Positions 21,571-36,415 are shown, counted from the first letter of the stretch. The stretch: DNA of 64,000 nucleotides from Anthostomella pinea (GCA_963556695.1 CAUWAG010000020.1:3224001-3288000); one strand, 5' to 3'. The notes: a model not told the origin generated them from the sequence alone. A program made the numbers and translations.

Positions 21571-21638
21571 CGTGCTGTGGCTTAACTAGAGCGCAGGACC
21601 TCGGTCCTGAGAGTAAGGGTTTAAATCCCTTCAGCACA
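21571..21638 (+). other. tRNA-like relic downstream of copy C
   Basis: GTGCTG (21572) pairs with CAGCAC (21632). Between them lie a D-arm-like GCTT...GAGC, an anticodon-arm-like CAGGA...TCCTG with only six loop bases, and a perfect 5-bp T-stem (AAGGG/CCCTT) around TTTAAAT. The short D-loop, six-base anticodon loop and altered T-loop (TTT for TTC) argue against a working tRNA. A similar relic lies downstream of copy A. Confidence 0.4.
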
Positions 21639-22272
21639 TTGTCGTCTTGCGTTCTTCTGGCCCGGTGGGCCTGCCTCTTTCTTCCGTCCCGTGGGTGGTT
21701 CTGTTCTTTGGTTGGCTGTTGGTTTTGGTCTGGGCGCGGCTGCCCTGCACCGCTTCTCCCTCGCCTCGGTCTCGTAGCAAGGAAAACTTGGCGGATCACT
21801 AACGGGTGCTTTGTACTAATGAAAAGAAGTTCTTGATTTCCTCAGTCCATATCCATGGCCTGTTTTGACCGTGTTGCGTGTGACCAGGCTATTGTCCTCG
21901 CCCCTTAATGCCTTGTACGGGGGGATCTCCGTCGAGACTCGAAGACCACACATGGACAGTATGCAGTGAAATGCAATGCAATGTGATGTGGAAAGATCTC
22001 TAGGTACCACCCGCATAAGACCGCAAAACAACACCCGTCAGACAAAAGAAACTCTCAATTGCAATCTAAGTGTAGGGTATCAGTGTAACAAGACGGACCG
22101 CCATCCCCATTCATACTTGTACAACGGCAGAGGGACCAGCCGACCATGCGCCACTTGCAGGAAACCCTTCGAGTCCTTTCTTTACACGACATTCTCAAAA
22201 TTCCACTCTCTAAACCGTACACCGACACTGAATTTCCCATCTAGACACTTTCATCGCAAACACCTGACTTTA
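21639..22272. other. intergenic, dynein 3' side
   Basis: No gene is supported. The right part would be the 3' UTR of the dynein gene. Confidence 0.5.
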
Positions 22273-25200
22273 TCAGACCTCGGTCACGAGTTGTTCCCCC
22301 TCATCCAAGAGCTCCGTGACCTTCTTCAGGTTCTGCACCAGGCTCCGGCCGAGGCCTACCAGCAGTAGCTTCTCCGCGTTGGCAGGCAGACCGAGGTAGG
22401 TCGGCGGCTCACGCTCCGGCAGCTTCTGGATCCAGCCCATAAACTCCTGCAGCGAAGTTCCAGGCGGCACCACCAGGCTCGTCTCCTGCCCATCCTTCTC
22501 CGAACCTTCGACAAGCTTGTGTCCGATTTCGTAGGCCGACGGCGTCAGGAATTGGTTCACCAGCTGTGTGAGCTGGTTGTAGTCGCCTTCGTCATCAATC
22601 TTGCCACCGTACGTCTCGCGGACAAGGTAGCGGATAATGTCCCAAGGAATGTTCTGGGGCGCGATGTTTGACCGGTTCTGCGCGACCGATTCAACCCAAG
22701 TGTCAATAATGAAGGCTGAGCATTCATACTGTGCATATGTTAGTACCTTGGTGAGATTGAAACAGAAAGCAAGTCAACTTACATCGCTATCATTGAACTC
22801 CCAGAAACCCTTCCAGCCCAGATTGGGCGCGTATCGCAGACGCTCTTGGACCACAGCGTGCAGGAATGAGAGAAGCAGGTACAATCGAGTACGCTCGACA
22901 GGGCTCTTGGTGGCCCGGGTCGAAAGAGACGTCATCGAATCCTTCATGTTGGCTCGTACACCGGCCGGCTGCTCGTACATGAGTACGCGGGATGCGCGAA
23001 GCAGGTTAACAGGAATCTTCGGGCTGGACTCCATCGACAAGAATAGTCTGAAGTCCGAATGAGGGTTGAGGGATTCCATGCGCTTCTCGAGAGACTGCAG
23101 CCAGGTCGGCGCAAGATGGACATTCTTGACCAGGACCCAGTTTCCGACTTGTGCGGCATTGCTAATAGCTTTGTCGGCACTAGCCAGAGACTCGTTCGAT
23201 CCCATGGCGATATTGGTGCACCTGACACGCATCCTCTCCACCAGGTTGTCAACCTTGTAACTGGCATCGAAGCCAGGACTCGATACAAGTGAGATCGGCC
23301 TGATCGACGAGACCTGTTCGACTGTCCCCTGAAGGTCCTCCACGATATCGAATAGCTCAGAGCCGAATACCGATGTCACGAAACGCTCAGCCGTCGGCAC
23401 AAAGCGATCGAGACGGAATAGCTTTATGAGGAGTAGAGACAAGAGCCCCTGGTCTAACGGTTCGCTGCCCGCCTCCCAAATCTGAGGGATGAAGTTCTCC
23501 GCGAGCTCTTCCGACAAGAACTTCTCCCAGGCATCAGACGGTACCTGGTCGAGTTTGTCTTTCAAGACACTGAATCTCTTGGCTCTAGTGAAAGCCTCTT
23601 CCTTCGCACCTCTGTCGGTGGACAGATCCTGACCCTCGATGCGATCATCAAGAACAAGATCAATCAGGCCCTTGTCCATCTTGTAAGGAGAAGCTTGGGC
23701 AAGCAGCATAGCAAGTGTGATGCGATCTTTCTGGAGGAGACCTAGCGCAGTTCTCTTAAAAGAGGTGACGAACAGGTCTTTGATAATAACGTCTCGTCGA
23801 ATGTTGTGGTTTGTCTCATTAGCCAGATTCTTATTACCATGGAGGACAGAGTGGAAGATGTCCAGGAAGTACTGTAGTGAGAACTGATAGAAGTGGTTAA
23901 GGTAGTGCAGTTGCTCGAGGACGGCAAACACAGCACTGCAAGATCGCGCAATGATGTCGTACTGCAGTGTGATCTCGTCGACTTCCGCCATCACGCCTTC
24001 CGTGTTGCTCATCTTAGCCGTGATCTCCCTAGCTTCGGTCTTGAGGGTCTCGAGTGTTTCAATGACGTTGTCATCATCAAGGATATTGCCGCGAGACTCG
24101 TTGAGCGCTTGGAGGAGACGTTTCTCAAGCTGTCGAAGATGCACTTTGAATTCGCCTTGAATTTTGATAAGGTTCGATCTTCTTTCGTCAACATCTGGTC
24201 GCTCCGACTTCAAAACCTCGTTAAGGGACTGAGTTTGCAGACTGCTCTGGGTGACTGTGAAGTTGACGAAGGTGGTTCGACTACATATATCCGGCGGGAA
24301 TGTAGCAGACGGATCTCGGGTAGACAAGTAGATCTTGAATGCAGGTGAGAAGTCAATTTCTTGCTTGCCAAGTTGGATGAGAACACGACCTCCTGTCTTC
24401 TGATATTCCTTGTTGAGGACGTGATTCAAGATTGGGTCCAGGTGCTCAGCATCCTGGATGAGGATCGGGTTGCCGAATCGGAGAGAACTCTCCAATTGCT
24501 TGGTGAAGGAGTCATCCAGGAAACTGGTCACAGTGAGGCGGCGATCCTTGCATTCACGTTGCAGGAACTCGGTCACTCTGCCAGATGGATCGATGATGAG
24601 CGGGTACCGGTTGAAGCGCTTGAGGATGATGGCATTCTCGGTGCAAAGGTCGTCGACCGGCAGGGTATTCTCTTGCCAAGAGAGTCGCTCATCAGCAGTG
24701 GACAAGTACTCGGTCATCGGGTTGTGGGGTTTGAAGGTGACACCAGACAGATGAAGTTGGTGTAGCCAATCTTCCATCATCGACTTTCGGAAGGTTTGGT
24801 CATAAAGACCGCTGTAGGCCAAGAAAGCCGCAGCGACTAGTACGTCGCCTACCAATGTGCTGATCTGGGTTTCGAAAGACTTGCTGCCGTCTTCCCATCG
24901 CGTTCGCTCGGATGAGAGGCTGTCTAAAAGCCGGACGCTGCGGTCAACCTTGAACTTCACACGAGACATCTCGGCCTTGATAGCCTGAGTCTCGCTAATG
25001 AGGGCTGCATATTCTGTCTTGTAAGTTGCAATGCTATCCTCAAGGCTGGTAATGGTGTTCTCGACAGCCTTTGCTTCGGCCTTCGTCTGGAGAGCTTGCT
25101 CCTCAAGTTGGTCGACCTCGTCCCTCAAGGGTCCAACACGATCAAGGATCTCGGAATAGTTGACTTGTGCTTCAGCCCACTGGACCAAAGGACCGCAGGC

Positions 25201-28200
25201 CTTACTGGCACGGTTGACTTTTTCGTAGGTGTACTCCGGGTTGTTCAAGAAGTCCTTCCGCATCTTCGTTCTCATAGCCTTGGTCATCTGCTTCTCATTG
25301 TCAAAGTTGACAATGCTTGCGATGAAGTCGTCCCGGCGCACGACTGCTTGCACCATCTTCCAGTCGTTGATCTTGTGGCCAAGCAAGGTGCAAACAGATT
25401 CCATGGCGAGGCGGACACCCTGGGGTGGATTACCCATGGATCGCACTTCGGTCAAATGTTGGCGCTTAATGTTACTAACACTAGCCTTTGCCTCTTCGAC
25501 AGCGGGTTCTGCCTTTGCAAGATCGTTCAGGACAACCTTCTTCCGAGATGCGACTTCTGCTTCTTGCTTTTCGAGAGCTGCCTGGATCTCAAGAGACGTG
25601 CTTTTGCGTTGTTCAGCTTCGCGTTGATCTGCAATCATGCGCTGTAGTTTCTCGTTGGCCTCGGCATCTTTGGCCTCCAGTTGCGTCTTCTTCTCGGCAA
25701 GGCTGACCCTTAGATCTTTAACCTTCTCGACTGTGTCTCTTAGCTTGTCCAGACCAACATTAAGATGGCGCTGCTGCTCCTCAAGATCTTCGCGCTTCTC
25801 GTTATACAACTTGACATATTGCGCAACAAAGTCGAGGAAGTGACGCGGTGTAAGGAAAGTCACTTTGCCTTGTTGCTTCTGCAGCTTGGTGTTGAAGCGT
25901 TGCAGCGAGTAGTGGATGTAGACCATGGAATTGACAATAGTCTCTCTGTGAGAAGGAGGTAAGGTAAGACCACGATAGGCGACCGGAATACTGTCAGGGG
26001 CCACGAAGTTGGGTTTGTCGAGATCGACCGAGTGGGTCAGTTCGTTGGCCACTTGGAAGAGTGCTTGGTCAGACCAGTCACCGAACCAGTTGAGCACGCA
26101 TCGGTTGAAGAGGGCAGGACTGGTGGCAGCCTTAGACGACAGTCCGCCTTCGGGAGGGTTCATGGTGAAGACAACGTGAAGATTCTTGACGATCTGTTGC
26201 GTGAACCACTTGTAGAGCTCTTCTTGCGAATCGAGTAGTAGCCCTTGTCGCTGGGCGCCTTCCTTGCATGCCGTCATTAGCGCAGCAAAGTCGTCTCCCT
26301 CGAACAGACCAGGAACCTCGGCATTGGCAAGTAAGGTGTTCATCCTTTCGAGGAAACCCGAGTCCAGCACGTTGGACTCGTCCATGATGAAGCATATTTT
26401 CTCTCCCTTGCAGCCACACCGACGTAGTACATCTCGGAGGTCGTCATCGAAGTCTTCGGCAGAGTATTTTCCATGGACCTTGATCTGGAAGACTTTCAGT
26501 CCGTTCATCCAGGCAACAAATCTCGAGAGTGTGGTTTTTCCACCTCCACTGACTCCAATCAAGATGAGATGACCCTGCGGTTGCCTGAAGACTCTGTCGA
26601 TGCGGAGTACGTGCTCAAGGACGTCGTTGAATAGAATGAGAGGCACGTCAACTTCCTCTTCGCAGAATGTCTTCAGGCGAGCCTTGACAAAGTCTCGAAG
26701 CTGTTCTCGGTCCACCGGAACGTAGTTCTTGGAAAGCCAGTTAGAGAACAGAATGGGGCCACCCAGCGCCTTCGTCTCGTCGATGGTGGGGAAGAACTCC
26801 AGTGCAATTTTGTGAACAGCTTCATCAGTCCACTGCCGCTCATCTTCAGCGACAAGTCGATCTTGGAAAAGCCGCAGGGCTTCGTGTGCCCAAATACGGA
26901 TCAGCCCTTCAACTGTAAGGGTCTCCAATGGGCGAATTGCTTCGTACACACCACGCACCCATCGTGTCAATTCACGAGGACTGTAGACATAGTGGGGCTG
27001 GATCTTCGGAGTAAAGCGTTGCTGGGACTCAAGATAGAAGCGAACCATGGCTTGTGTGAGTGCTTCGGAGTACCCACGCAAGGCTGGGACGATCTTGAGC
27101 ACTGCGGAGTTGAACGTGCCATAGATCTGAAGCAGTGACAACTCGCCTGGGTAATCAACCATGATGAGGGGAGCATGTCGGAGGAATCTGGCACCCATGG
27201 GCGTACGGCCAGCATCGGTCGGAGGGTTACATGCTCCAACAAATTGGATTCGGTCGAGGGTAACCCAAACTTTGTCAGAAGTGCGCCAGAAGCCATTGTG
27301 TTCAACCAGCTGTCGGAGAAACGAAATAGCGCGCTGTGTACCATATTTGTCTGGCGCAGGCAAGTTGATCTCATCACAGAAGATAACCAGCCAGCGTCCG
27401 ATCTGTGTTGGTGATAGCATGACACCGTTGAGAGTTTTCTTGTACTCGCAGTACTGCTCGAAAGTCTTGATGAGAAGGTCAGGCGTCGTTGCGCTCGAAA
27501 AGTTTAGACCCACAACTTCCATGTTTGGCAGTTTTCGGAGTGCACTGAACAGAGTCATCGTTTTACCGGAACCTGGAGGGCCGCAGAGCAGCAAGGGCTT
27601 GTGCTCGGCGAGCCAAGAGTAGAGCACGTCTTCATGGCGCACAGTGTCCAGCGTCGGAATGACGACGTCGGTCTGGGTGATCGAGTGTGTGTTAACCTCG
27701 ATGGTGGGGACCTGGTTTTGCCATGGAGTCCATTCAGCTCTGGGGAGGGTGACATCGAAGTCGATGAGTGAGCTCGTACCATCTAGTGGTGGCGATCCGA
27801 AACTTGCAAGGGCTCCAACATTATCACCGAACGTCTTGCGGTCATTGAGTGGACAATCACCGGTCAAGGCCCAAACCAGGGCAAGCAGCAGCTTCTTGGC
27901 CACATATGCTTCGATCTGTTCGGGATCGAGCGGGAAGTCAATGTGTGACGCGTTGTACTCGATCATATCCCGAACAGCCTTGTTCAGCAATGAGAACAAA
28001 GTGCCCAGAACGCGGGCATCGGTAAACTCCATGATGTGGTTGAAAGACTCGGCTTCTTTGAGAGCATCGATGATGAAGTTGTCGGTGGTCAAGTACGCGT
28101 TCAACAAATCAGCAACTTGGCTCTGGATTTGGAGGGTTTTGGTAGGACTCTGGCCCGCAGCAGCAGTATCTTCATCCAAGTCCTCGAAAGCTACAGCTCT

Positions 28201-31200
28201 CAGGGTTTCGAGGTAGTTGGTCACCATCATGCTTGGGGTAACTGTATCTTCACTGAACCATACCATACCACATCGACTGACGGTGGCAAGTGTGGCGTAC
28301 TTCAAAGTCTCGACCTCGAACATGATACGGACGTTGGATGGCAGGTTGAGACGCTCGCCGTTGGGGAGGGTGAGTAACTTGTTGTCGTCCAAGACACTGT
28401 TCAAGTTTTCAACCCATTCAGGGTCAACATCACCATCAAATACAATCCAATGTCGTTTCGAATCTTCCCCACGAAGGTTGTCGACGATCTTGCGCAATAT
28501 GCTGGTGAACAGACCATCGGTCCACTCTCGAGTGGTTGAGTCGAGGTTTCCGTACAAGGCTTCCTTTGACATGACCTTCGAGTCAATAACATGGGAAACG
28601 CCTTCGACTGACTCGACCTGCTGAAGTGCGTCCAACAGAAGTCTCCAGGCAGCAGATTTTCCGGACCCGGAGTTGCCCACCATCATGACACCGTGGTGAA
28701 TCTTTTGGATTTGATAAAGCTGGAGGATCTTCGTCATCCACGTGTCATTGACCACGAGGTGTCTCTCTGCTGCAAGACGACGGATTGCATCCTCCAGCTG
28801 CACCAGATTAGCAGGCACGTACTCGACGCCAGGGAAACAATCTGCTTCAATGTCTATCATGACTTCGACATCAGGTCTGATCAATTTCGGAGCGATCGTT
28901 TCTCGGACACTTTGGACAATAATCTCTGGCTCCACGACCTCTTCGGCCCCAAGCCCGCCGTTGGTGCTTGTGAGACGGGCACGCTTTAGACCACCTGAGC
29001 TGACGAGAACGCTTTTCAAAGCACGAAGACCAAAATCGTAATGAGCTTGCTTGGAAAGTCTCGCAGCACATTGGTCGAAGAAAGGCACGGTCTGTTTGGA
29101 AAGCTGCTTGGCCTGATTGAAACCCTGAGAGTAGAGCATGACTTCTGCGATGAGCTCTTTGTCCGGCTTTGACATGGCCACGCTGCGGAACAATTTCTTC
29201 AAGTTGTCTGGCAAGTTGGAACGGCCTGCATAGCCAGGGTTCATAGTGATAAAGATACCCGTATTGGCGTTGACGTGAACTTGGCGTCCAATCAACTCGA
29301 TCTGGGCTTTGTCGTCCTTGGCACCTTGCTTGAGACCTAGCTGGATGTTCTGGATTTGCTGTGAGACGGCAGAGAGGATTCTTTCCTCTAAACGGTTGAA
29401 CTCGTCGAAACAACCCCAAGCACCAACCTGACAAATTCCCAGGAAGATCCGACCCATGGCCTGGAAGTCGAACGTGTCGTCACAACAGAAAACAAGCGTG
29501 AATCGACCAAGTTGGACACCGAGAGCCTTGACTGATTCCGTCTTTCCAGTACCAGCAGGACCGTATGGAGAGCCGCCAAGTCTCTGACAGAGACCTTGGG
29601 TCAGAGTACCGAAGCAACGGTCAGTAAGAGGCGTCCTGACCAGCCGGTCGGGGACACCCAAGTACTCGAAACCGTAGTTGAGCTTGGCGTTAGCCATTCG
29701 AACATCCAGACGCTGCAGGTAGTCTCCCTCCGGCGCATAGACGTATCTCATCTGCAGCAGCCACATGTAATGCGTCGGTGTGGTGGCGTTAAGGTCGATG
29801 AGCTTCTCGATTACATCACGTTGGTGGACGCATTCGGTGATCAGAGCCTCACACTTCTTCCTCAGGATGACCTCCAAATCCCCAAGCACAGTTTCTGCCA
29901 AGAGACGGAGAACCTGAACTTCACGATCAAAGAGAGACTGCAGTGTCTGGCCACCATCATTCAGAGCCTGCTCAACCGCTGTGGTCCACACCACCTGAGT
30001 CGCAAGGACCACGATCTGGCTTGGGAAATTGGCTATGAAGTCATTCATAGCTGTCGTGTCAATCTGTTCTGACTCAAAGATGGGCGTGTATGCTTCGACA
30101 GCTTCAGCCAGTAGTTCCGCAAGAGTGGTTTTCATACCGTTCTCAAGCAGGGCTAGCCAATCATTGATCTTGGGGACTTTGGCGAGGGAGATTTCTTTCT
30201 TGAGGCGGACAACCTCATCCTCCTTGGAGGTGAAACCCGATATGACTGATTCGTCGTCCATGACCAGACCATTGAGACCGGCAAACATTTTCTTGAAGTG
30301 CTTGGCGATACGCAGAGTGTCGTTGCTGTTGCCAATCATCTCGAGAAGGTCTTCGTCACCAACGAAGTAGAATCGTGGGAATGACACTCTCTCCTTTTCG
30401 AGATATTCACCAAGCGCCTTTTGGATCTTGTTTAGTAGCTCGGCAAGGCGCTCGAGTGATTTCTGGACGCCAGTGATGCTCAATACATCCAGTACCATTG
30501 GCTGCTTGTAGACCTTCTTCATCACAGCCATGAACTCGCTGTTGATGTTCTGGAACCTCGAGGACTCGATGGGCAGAAGGTGCTTGATATCAGCGTTGCC
30601 AGTGAAGACGCCTTCCAGGTACACCCATTGGCGTTGGACATCAATCCACACATCGAAAAGGACGTGGACTCGATTCAACTTGTCTTCCCAAGACGAGGCT
30701 TCTTCTTCAAACTCCTTGTAGTACGGGGAATGTTTCATTGCCTGTAAGGAGTTCAGGTTCTCACTGCATTTGGCAAACAGATCGTCCCAGCCACGAATAA
30801 GACGACACTTGTTCTGATAGGCGATGAGATCGAGCTGGTAATTGTTCCAGATCTCCTTCACCTGCTTCAGGAACTCTTCGAGGGCCATTTCGCCCTGGGC
30901 TTGCGTAATGATATCCCTGACAATGACTTCAGTAGCGACGAGGTTCAGGTCCCATACATCGCCCAGTGTCATGGAGACCGGTGAGTATCGGCGGCCGGGC
31001 CTGAGGTCCTTCCATATCTTGGTCCAATGTCGGTCTCGGATAGCTTCGGACTTCAAATCGCTCAAGATGCTGTTCACTTTTAATTGCTGGCGGAGAATGT
31101 TCTGAATGTGTTCAAAAGCAGCATACTGTCGCATTCTGCTCGGCATCTCCTTTGTCATCTTGATGAGACTGTCAATGGAACTCCGTATTTTCCTGGGCTG

Positions 31201-34200
31201 AACACTGCTCCAGAGCGTCTCACGAAGCTCGTTCAGACTCCTCCAGATTGTGGACAGGCCAGCCCACACCGATTTGAAGTCGTGGACCTCCTCTAGAATC
31301 AGTGACAAAGACGATTCGGCGCTCGGGGGGAGATCAAGTGCTTCTTTGGCTTTGGACACCATTTCGAATTCTTCTTGGAGCTTCGTGATGCGAGATTCGA
31401 ACGACATTAGGGTAGCAGAGGCGGCTTCCGGTGCAATAGTGCCAGACACGGGCTTTTCCTCGTTCCACTTTGTGGCAATCTCGGCGATCTTCTCCATCAC
31501 CACCTGATCCTCTGCAACAATCTTGGCCTTCAGCGCGTCTGTCTGATCCTGTACGATCTTGGCTTTCCTGTTCAGGATTTCGTTGAGAGCGTCCCATTGT
31601 GAGTCGACCTGTTGCACATCCACCCAATCGTTTGGGAGGTTGTACCTGCTCCTGACAAGTGTTGACTGACCCTGACGGAACGTCTCTACTTCGGGAGCCC
31701 AAGCCTTGACCCTGCGCTTGCAACTTTGGACGATGGTGATAAACTGGACTGCCTGGGCCGTCGAGGTAGCCTCTAGGCTCTGGGCTTCCAAGTCCCGGCG
31801 AGCCTTCTCAATCTCGGCATGCACTTCTCTCATGCGGGTGCCAAGTCGCCCGGCGAATTTCATGAGGATCTCATGTTGCCATTGGTCATACTTTGCATTC
31901 ACCTTGTCCTGTACTTGGCCATAGTCAATATTGATGTGGCCAAAGGAGCGACTGACTTCAGAGGTGTCAAACGTTGCACGGGATTTGCGGATCTCCTGCA
32001 GTAACTGCAACCATCTGGGAAGCTCATCGCCGAGCAGCTCGTATACTTGTTCGGATTGCAGATCCCAAAGGGACTGGAACTGCAACCACTTATCAACATA
32101 TTCACTGATGCCCTGCAATTTCTTCTCGACTGAAGTGTAGACTCTGCCGAGTATGTCGGTGCAATCGCTGGGCAATTCATTGAACCGAGCTTCGTCGTGA
32201 AGGACGGTACTCAATGTCAAGCTCATCTGGTATCTGGAGGCTTTGATCTTCGGAAGGTTGCAGACGATGCCTATCCAGTCGTGCAGTTGTAAGAACCAGC
32301 TGGCTCTAGCATACTCGAGAGGGGGGTTCAGGTAGATGACTTGATTTCGCATGGTTACTTCGTGAATCAGCTCTTTCATGGTCGGCGCGTCAGACTTGAG
32401 AGGTTCACCCGACGGGGCAAGCTGCTTCCGCCGACTGGCCTCTAGCTGTTTGATGGGGGTGTCGTCTTGGAAGGCCTCGATCCATGCCGAGACAGCGCGT
32501 TGTAGCCGGATGAGCAGAATCAGCTTGATCCGCTCGTTCATCCTATCTACCCAGAAGCCCAAGTTCACGTATTGCTCCAGATTTAGTTGGTCGACGGCAG
32601 CTTGGATCGTTTGCAGTCGTGTGGCAAACTCGGATGCTTCGTATGGGCAGGTGGCAAGCTCGGTCAAAGCCTTCTGAACATTGATATGGATATTTGCCAG
32701 GGTCACAGTCTTCGCCTGGAGAAGTGAAGCAGCCGCCGCGAACTCCCGAACAAAGAGGACATGCTTACTCTCACCTCCACGGCTGATAGCATGCTCAATG
32801 CCACCGTTGGGGAGCATTGGCTTCTGATACGACTCCCAAGTGTTCACAAAGGTTTCCCATCTCAGGGGTATACCTTTGGCAACTAAAAGGTGCACATCAT
32901 TCTGATAACCACTCAACAGTATGGAGACTTCAGACATCTCTGATATCTGCCGCGTAGTCTGCGCGAATGTCCTCACACTTTCCATCAAACTGACGGCATA
33001 GGGGTACACCCGCTTGGCCTCCTTCGCGACGTTATTTACGGCATGAGGAACGTTGAAATTTTGCCAGCCAAGGTTCCGCGTTTCCTTGAAGAGGGCGATG
33101 ATTTGAGCGTCGAAATTTACTGACAGCTCCAAGGCGTTGTTGGCAGCTCTGATTTTGTTGATGTTGAACAGCCGGCCAGAAATAGACAATTGCTTTCGTT
33201 GTACATCCTCAATCCAAGCCTTGTATATCGTCTGGGTGTTCAGCTTTTTCCTGAATAGCTCGCTCTCCGTCTGGAGCTTTTGACCTTCGCTGTGGAGTGC
33301 CCAGTCGGAACCCAGGATGTCTTCGACTTTCTTCATGTAACCGTCGAGTTGTCGCTCGATCTGACGGGCCCATATGATAGCGCCGGAGACTGGGGGTAGG
33401 TCATGGAGCTGAGCCATGGCATGAGCTTCGGAGTGACCATATTGTTGCTTGAATCGCTCATGCAGTCCCGCAATTGCCTGCTTGACGTTGTCGATAAGCT
33501 GGTTCTGGTACTCAGCAATAGCACCTCGGATCTTGGGTCGGACGAAGAGTGCATTGAATTGGGAGAAGACACGGAACATTTCATTCGCATTTTTTGCTGT
33601 CGCAAGTCGGTCGCGTAGTCTTGCAATAATCGAATTCTCGACTCTTGAGGTACGCTCGTTGTAAGTATTCTCCGCCTTGACCCACCTCTGTGTGCCTTCG
33701 GGAGACACATCAAGGAGATCGACATGCTTCAGAGCTTCCCAGGCTTGCTGTACCTCCTCAACAGCATCAACGTCGCCCATTTCTTCAACGAGGGCGACGC
33801 CGTTGGTGGTCGGCTCCTCGCTCAGCCCATCAACAGTCGTCTTGGGACCAAGAACATTAACAATGGTCCTCTGTAGCTGTTCATGGTTGTCTCGAAAGTT
33901 GTCAATGTACTGGAGTCGTGACTGGAGCTCGTTGTGCTTCGGCGTGATTTTGATGGGAATGAATTTTTCCTGCCGGCGGCGGGTCGTCTCTCTGGCTATG
34001 TTCGTAAATTCTTTGATCTGAGCGTCCCAGGACTTGAAGATTTCATTTGCGGTAGCCATCAGGTTCTTGAAGTCTCTGTAGTCAAGGTCCACCAACTCCG
34101 AGCCCGGAAGTAGGCGGTGCATGACCTCCTCCAAATCTGCTGAGATAGCTTCGACGAGATGCAAAGTCCGGGCTATGGGGTAGTTGCTAAACCGCATCTT

Positions 34201-35448
34201 CTTGTGCATGTGGCTAAAGATCAGCGAGACGGCGTCCTGGATCTTGGGCAACGAGGTTGCGGACAAGAGCTCGTCAAGGGGGAAGTCCCGCATCAGCTGG
34301 TTGTACTTCTGCACCATCTCCATAGCTTCCTTCAACCCTGTATCAGCTGTGAAACTGACGGTAGCCTGGAAGCGTTTCGCATGCTTCAAAATCTCCAACG
34401 TCAAGGTGACGCCTTCGCTTCGCAATTGACCTTCGATGCCCTCGAGGGCCGACTCCATCGACAACCAGAAGTTTATCTCCTGGGTTGCTGTCCTAGTCAC
34501 AGGATCGCGGGTAAGCTTTGTGATGGCCTGTATCGACTTGATCCAGCTATTGACGGTCGACTGCAAGTTGTTCATGAATGTACTATCCCCAAGGAGGTGG
34601 GTGGGTATCAAGTCGGTAGATGGTCTCGTGCTGCGAGCCGCCGCATCTTCCAGCGCCGACTGAACGACCGGGTGGAAAGACAGGGACAGCTCTGGGATCT
34701 CGACATTCTGTTGGAGATGAAGCAAGCTCAACTCGAGCTCTGTCATGCGCTTCTTGGTGACCGGTATACCTGTCTTCGCATCCACGTCTGCCCGGCTCCT
34801 AGTGCCGTTCACAACCTGCGAGGTCTTGGTGTTGGCATCGAAGTAGGGTGCCAGCGCATTATGAACGATGGAATGGAGGATCTCGAACGGTGAAGCGGAG
34901 GGCCCTTGTTCGGCCACAAGGTTGGCGAGGGAAGCAGTACCGGGGAGCGTTTGGATCTGGACTTGGGAGGTCAAGGGGATCGAGGGGTCGATCGCTTGAG
35001 GACGTTTGAGCAGGGCAAGATATGCTATCGTGGTCGGCGTGGCAGAGATCTCGGAGGTGATTGTGTATGTGTAGGAATCGGGTACTAGGGGTCAACAGTT
35101 AGCTCTGTTCCTCGGGATATATCGATGCTTCGTCGGCCTCCTACCATTATCTGTCGGGCCATCTGCAACATGGTCTGATGGCACGATATCTTTCTGTATG
35201 TACAGGGCTACCTGGGTGTCCGTAGCAAACCGGCTGCATCGTTGGACGGTATCGGCGTAGTTTGCGTCGGAAAGCAGACTGCTGGGGCTCTCAAGCTCTG
35301 CGCGAGTAGCTCCGAGAGCAATGGTGACGACCGAGGCCAGATAGTCTACCACCAGGTTCGGGTCGACTGCAATAAAGGCGGCAGGCGACACTCCATTCGC
35401 GCCGGGGCTTTGCACGCCCAGAGTTGAAGCCACGGCCTCCATCATCAT
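22273..35448 (-). CDS. cytoplasmic dynein 1 heavy chain
   Basis: This is the motor subunit of cytoplasmic dynein, which moves nuclei and vesicles toward microtubule minus ends. There are three exons: 35448-35145, 35084-22783 and 22728-22273, with introns of 60 and 54 nt (donors GTAGGA and GTAAGT; branch CTAAC in the first). The total is 13062 nt, 4353 aa, close to the length of the Neurospora ro-1 and Aspergillus nudA products. ATG 35448 was chosen because it opens an in-frame first exon. A long N-terminal tail is followed by the AAA ring with P-loops at about residues 1940 ([13 protein letters not shown]1), 2237 ([13 protein letters not shown]2), 2602 ([13 protein letters not shown]3) and 2943 ([14 protein letters not shown]4). 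The AAA1 Walker B region includes [11 protein letters not shown] coiled-coil stalk with the microtubule-binding tip lies around residues 3200-3500, followed by AAA5, AAA6 and the C-terminal domain. No disruption is seen. The minus-strand 5' region overlaps no other gene. Confidence 0.97.
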
Positions 35449-36415
35449 GGCGTTGGATATCGAAGGCGTGGTGGTTTCACAGGTTGGATGGCATCACTCG
35501 GTATATTAGGGGGGGTACGACGCAGAACACAGGAGGCGACGCAAATTAGTAGGCAGGAAACGGTAAACTACAGGAACAAAGGTTAAGGAGCGTGGGGTCG
35601 CAGTGTCGTCGTTGCGCTGGTGCTGGAACAGTCGGCGGGCGATCGGTTTTATCGGGATTTCAATGTTCGCAATGCAAAAAGAAGGGATGGTGTTTCTGAT
35701 CGCGATACTACAAGTCATCCGTCACAAATGTTTCCTAACTACCGTAAGGTGCCTAAAACGCGCCACTGCCAGTTGTCGCGACGGCTTTGATTGGCGGCCA
35801 GGGGTAGCTGTCAGGGGTAACGGCGGCCGATAACGATAAGAGCAATAATGGGGACGAACATGGTCCTAGCCACATACATGTGACATGGATGTCTGCATAA
35901 CTTCCGTGCTATTACTTGTTCGAGACACCACTGGGGGTTACACGATCAATATGTGAGTGCCGGGTGAGCCACTGTACGGACAGCCCATACATCTGCCCTT
36001 CTTTACACGTATGAAGTAGTAAAGGAGATGCTAAATGTGCCATCTACGGCAGAGGTTTTTGGCTCAGAAAAAAGGTTCGCCCATGCCAAGTTGTGCGGAA
36101 CTGAAAGATGGATGTAATTTGAGATCTCACTGAAGGACCTCAGATTATATTTTCCCCATAGCCATTGTAGAGCGAAGGCCTGCCGTGCTAAGCTCATCTA
36201 GCCATCGTCAGACTGTTGTGTATTCCGTCAACCAGCTACCGTTAAGCAGTAATTTCAACACTTTCCATTCCCCGCCAAACGCCCACTCCATGCCGCCCAT
36301 GATGTTCCGTGAGTCAACCTCGAGACGCCTTTGCTTTCTTTGACCAACCAATCCAGTCCTGCGTATCCCGATTTTCAAATCTCGTTCAAGATGCCTTCCT
36401 CGCAGCAGCTGTCCT
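35449..36415. other. dynein promoter and FAR1-gene 3' region
   Basis: No gene is supported. It contains the upstream region of the dynein gene (right-to-left transcription) and the 3' flank of the FAR1-type gene. Confidence 0.5.
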
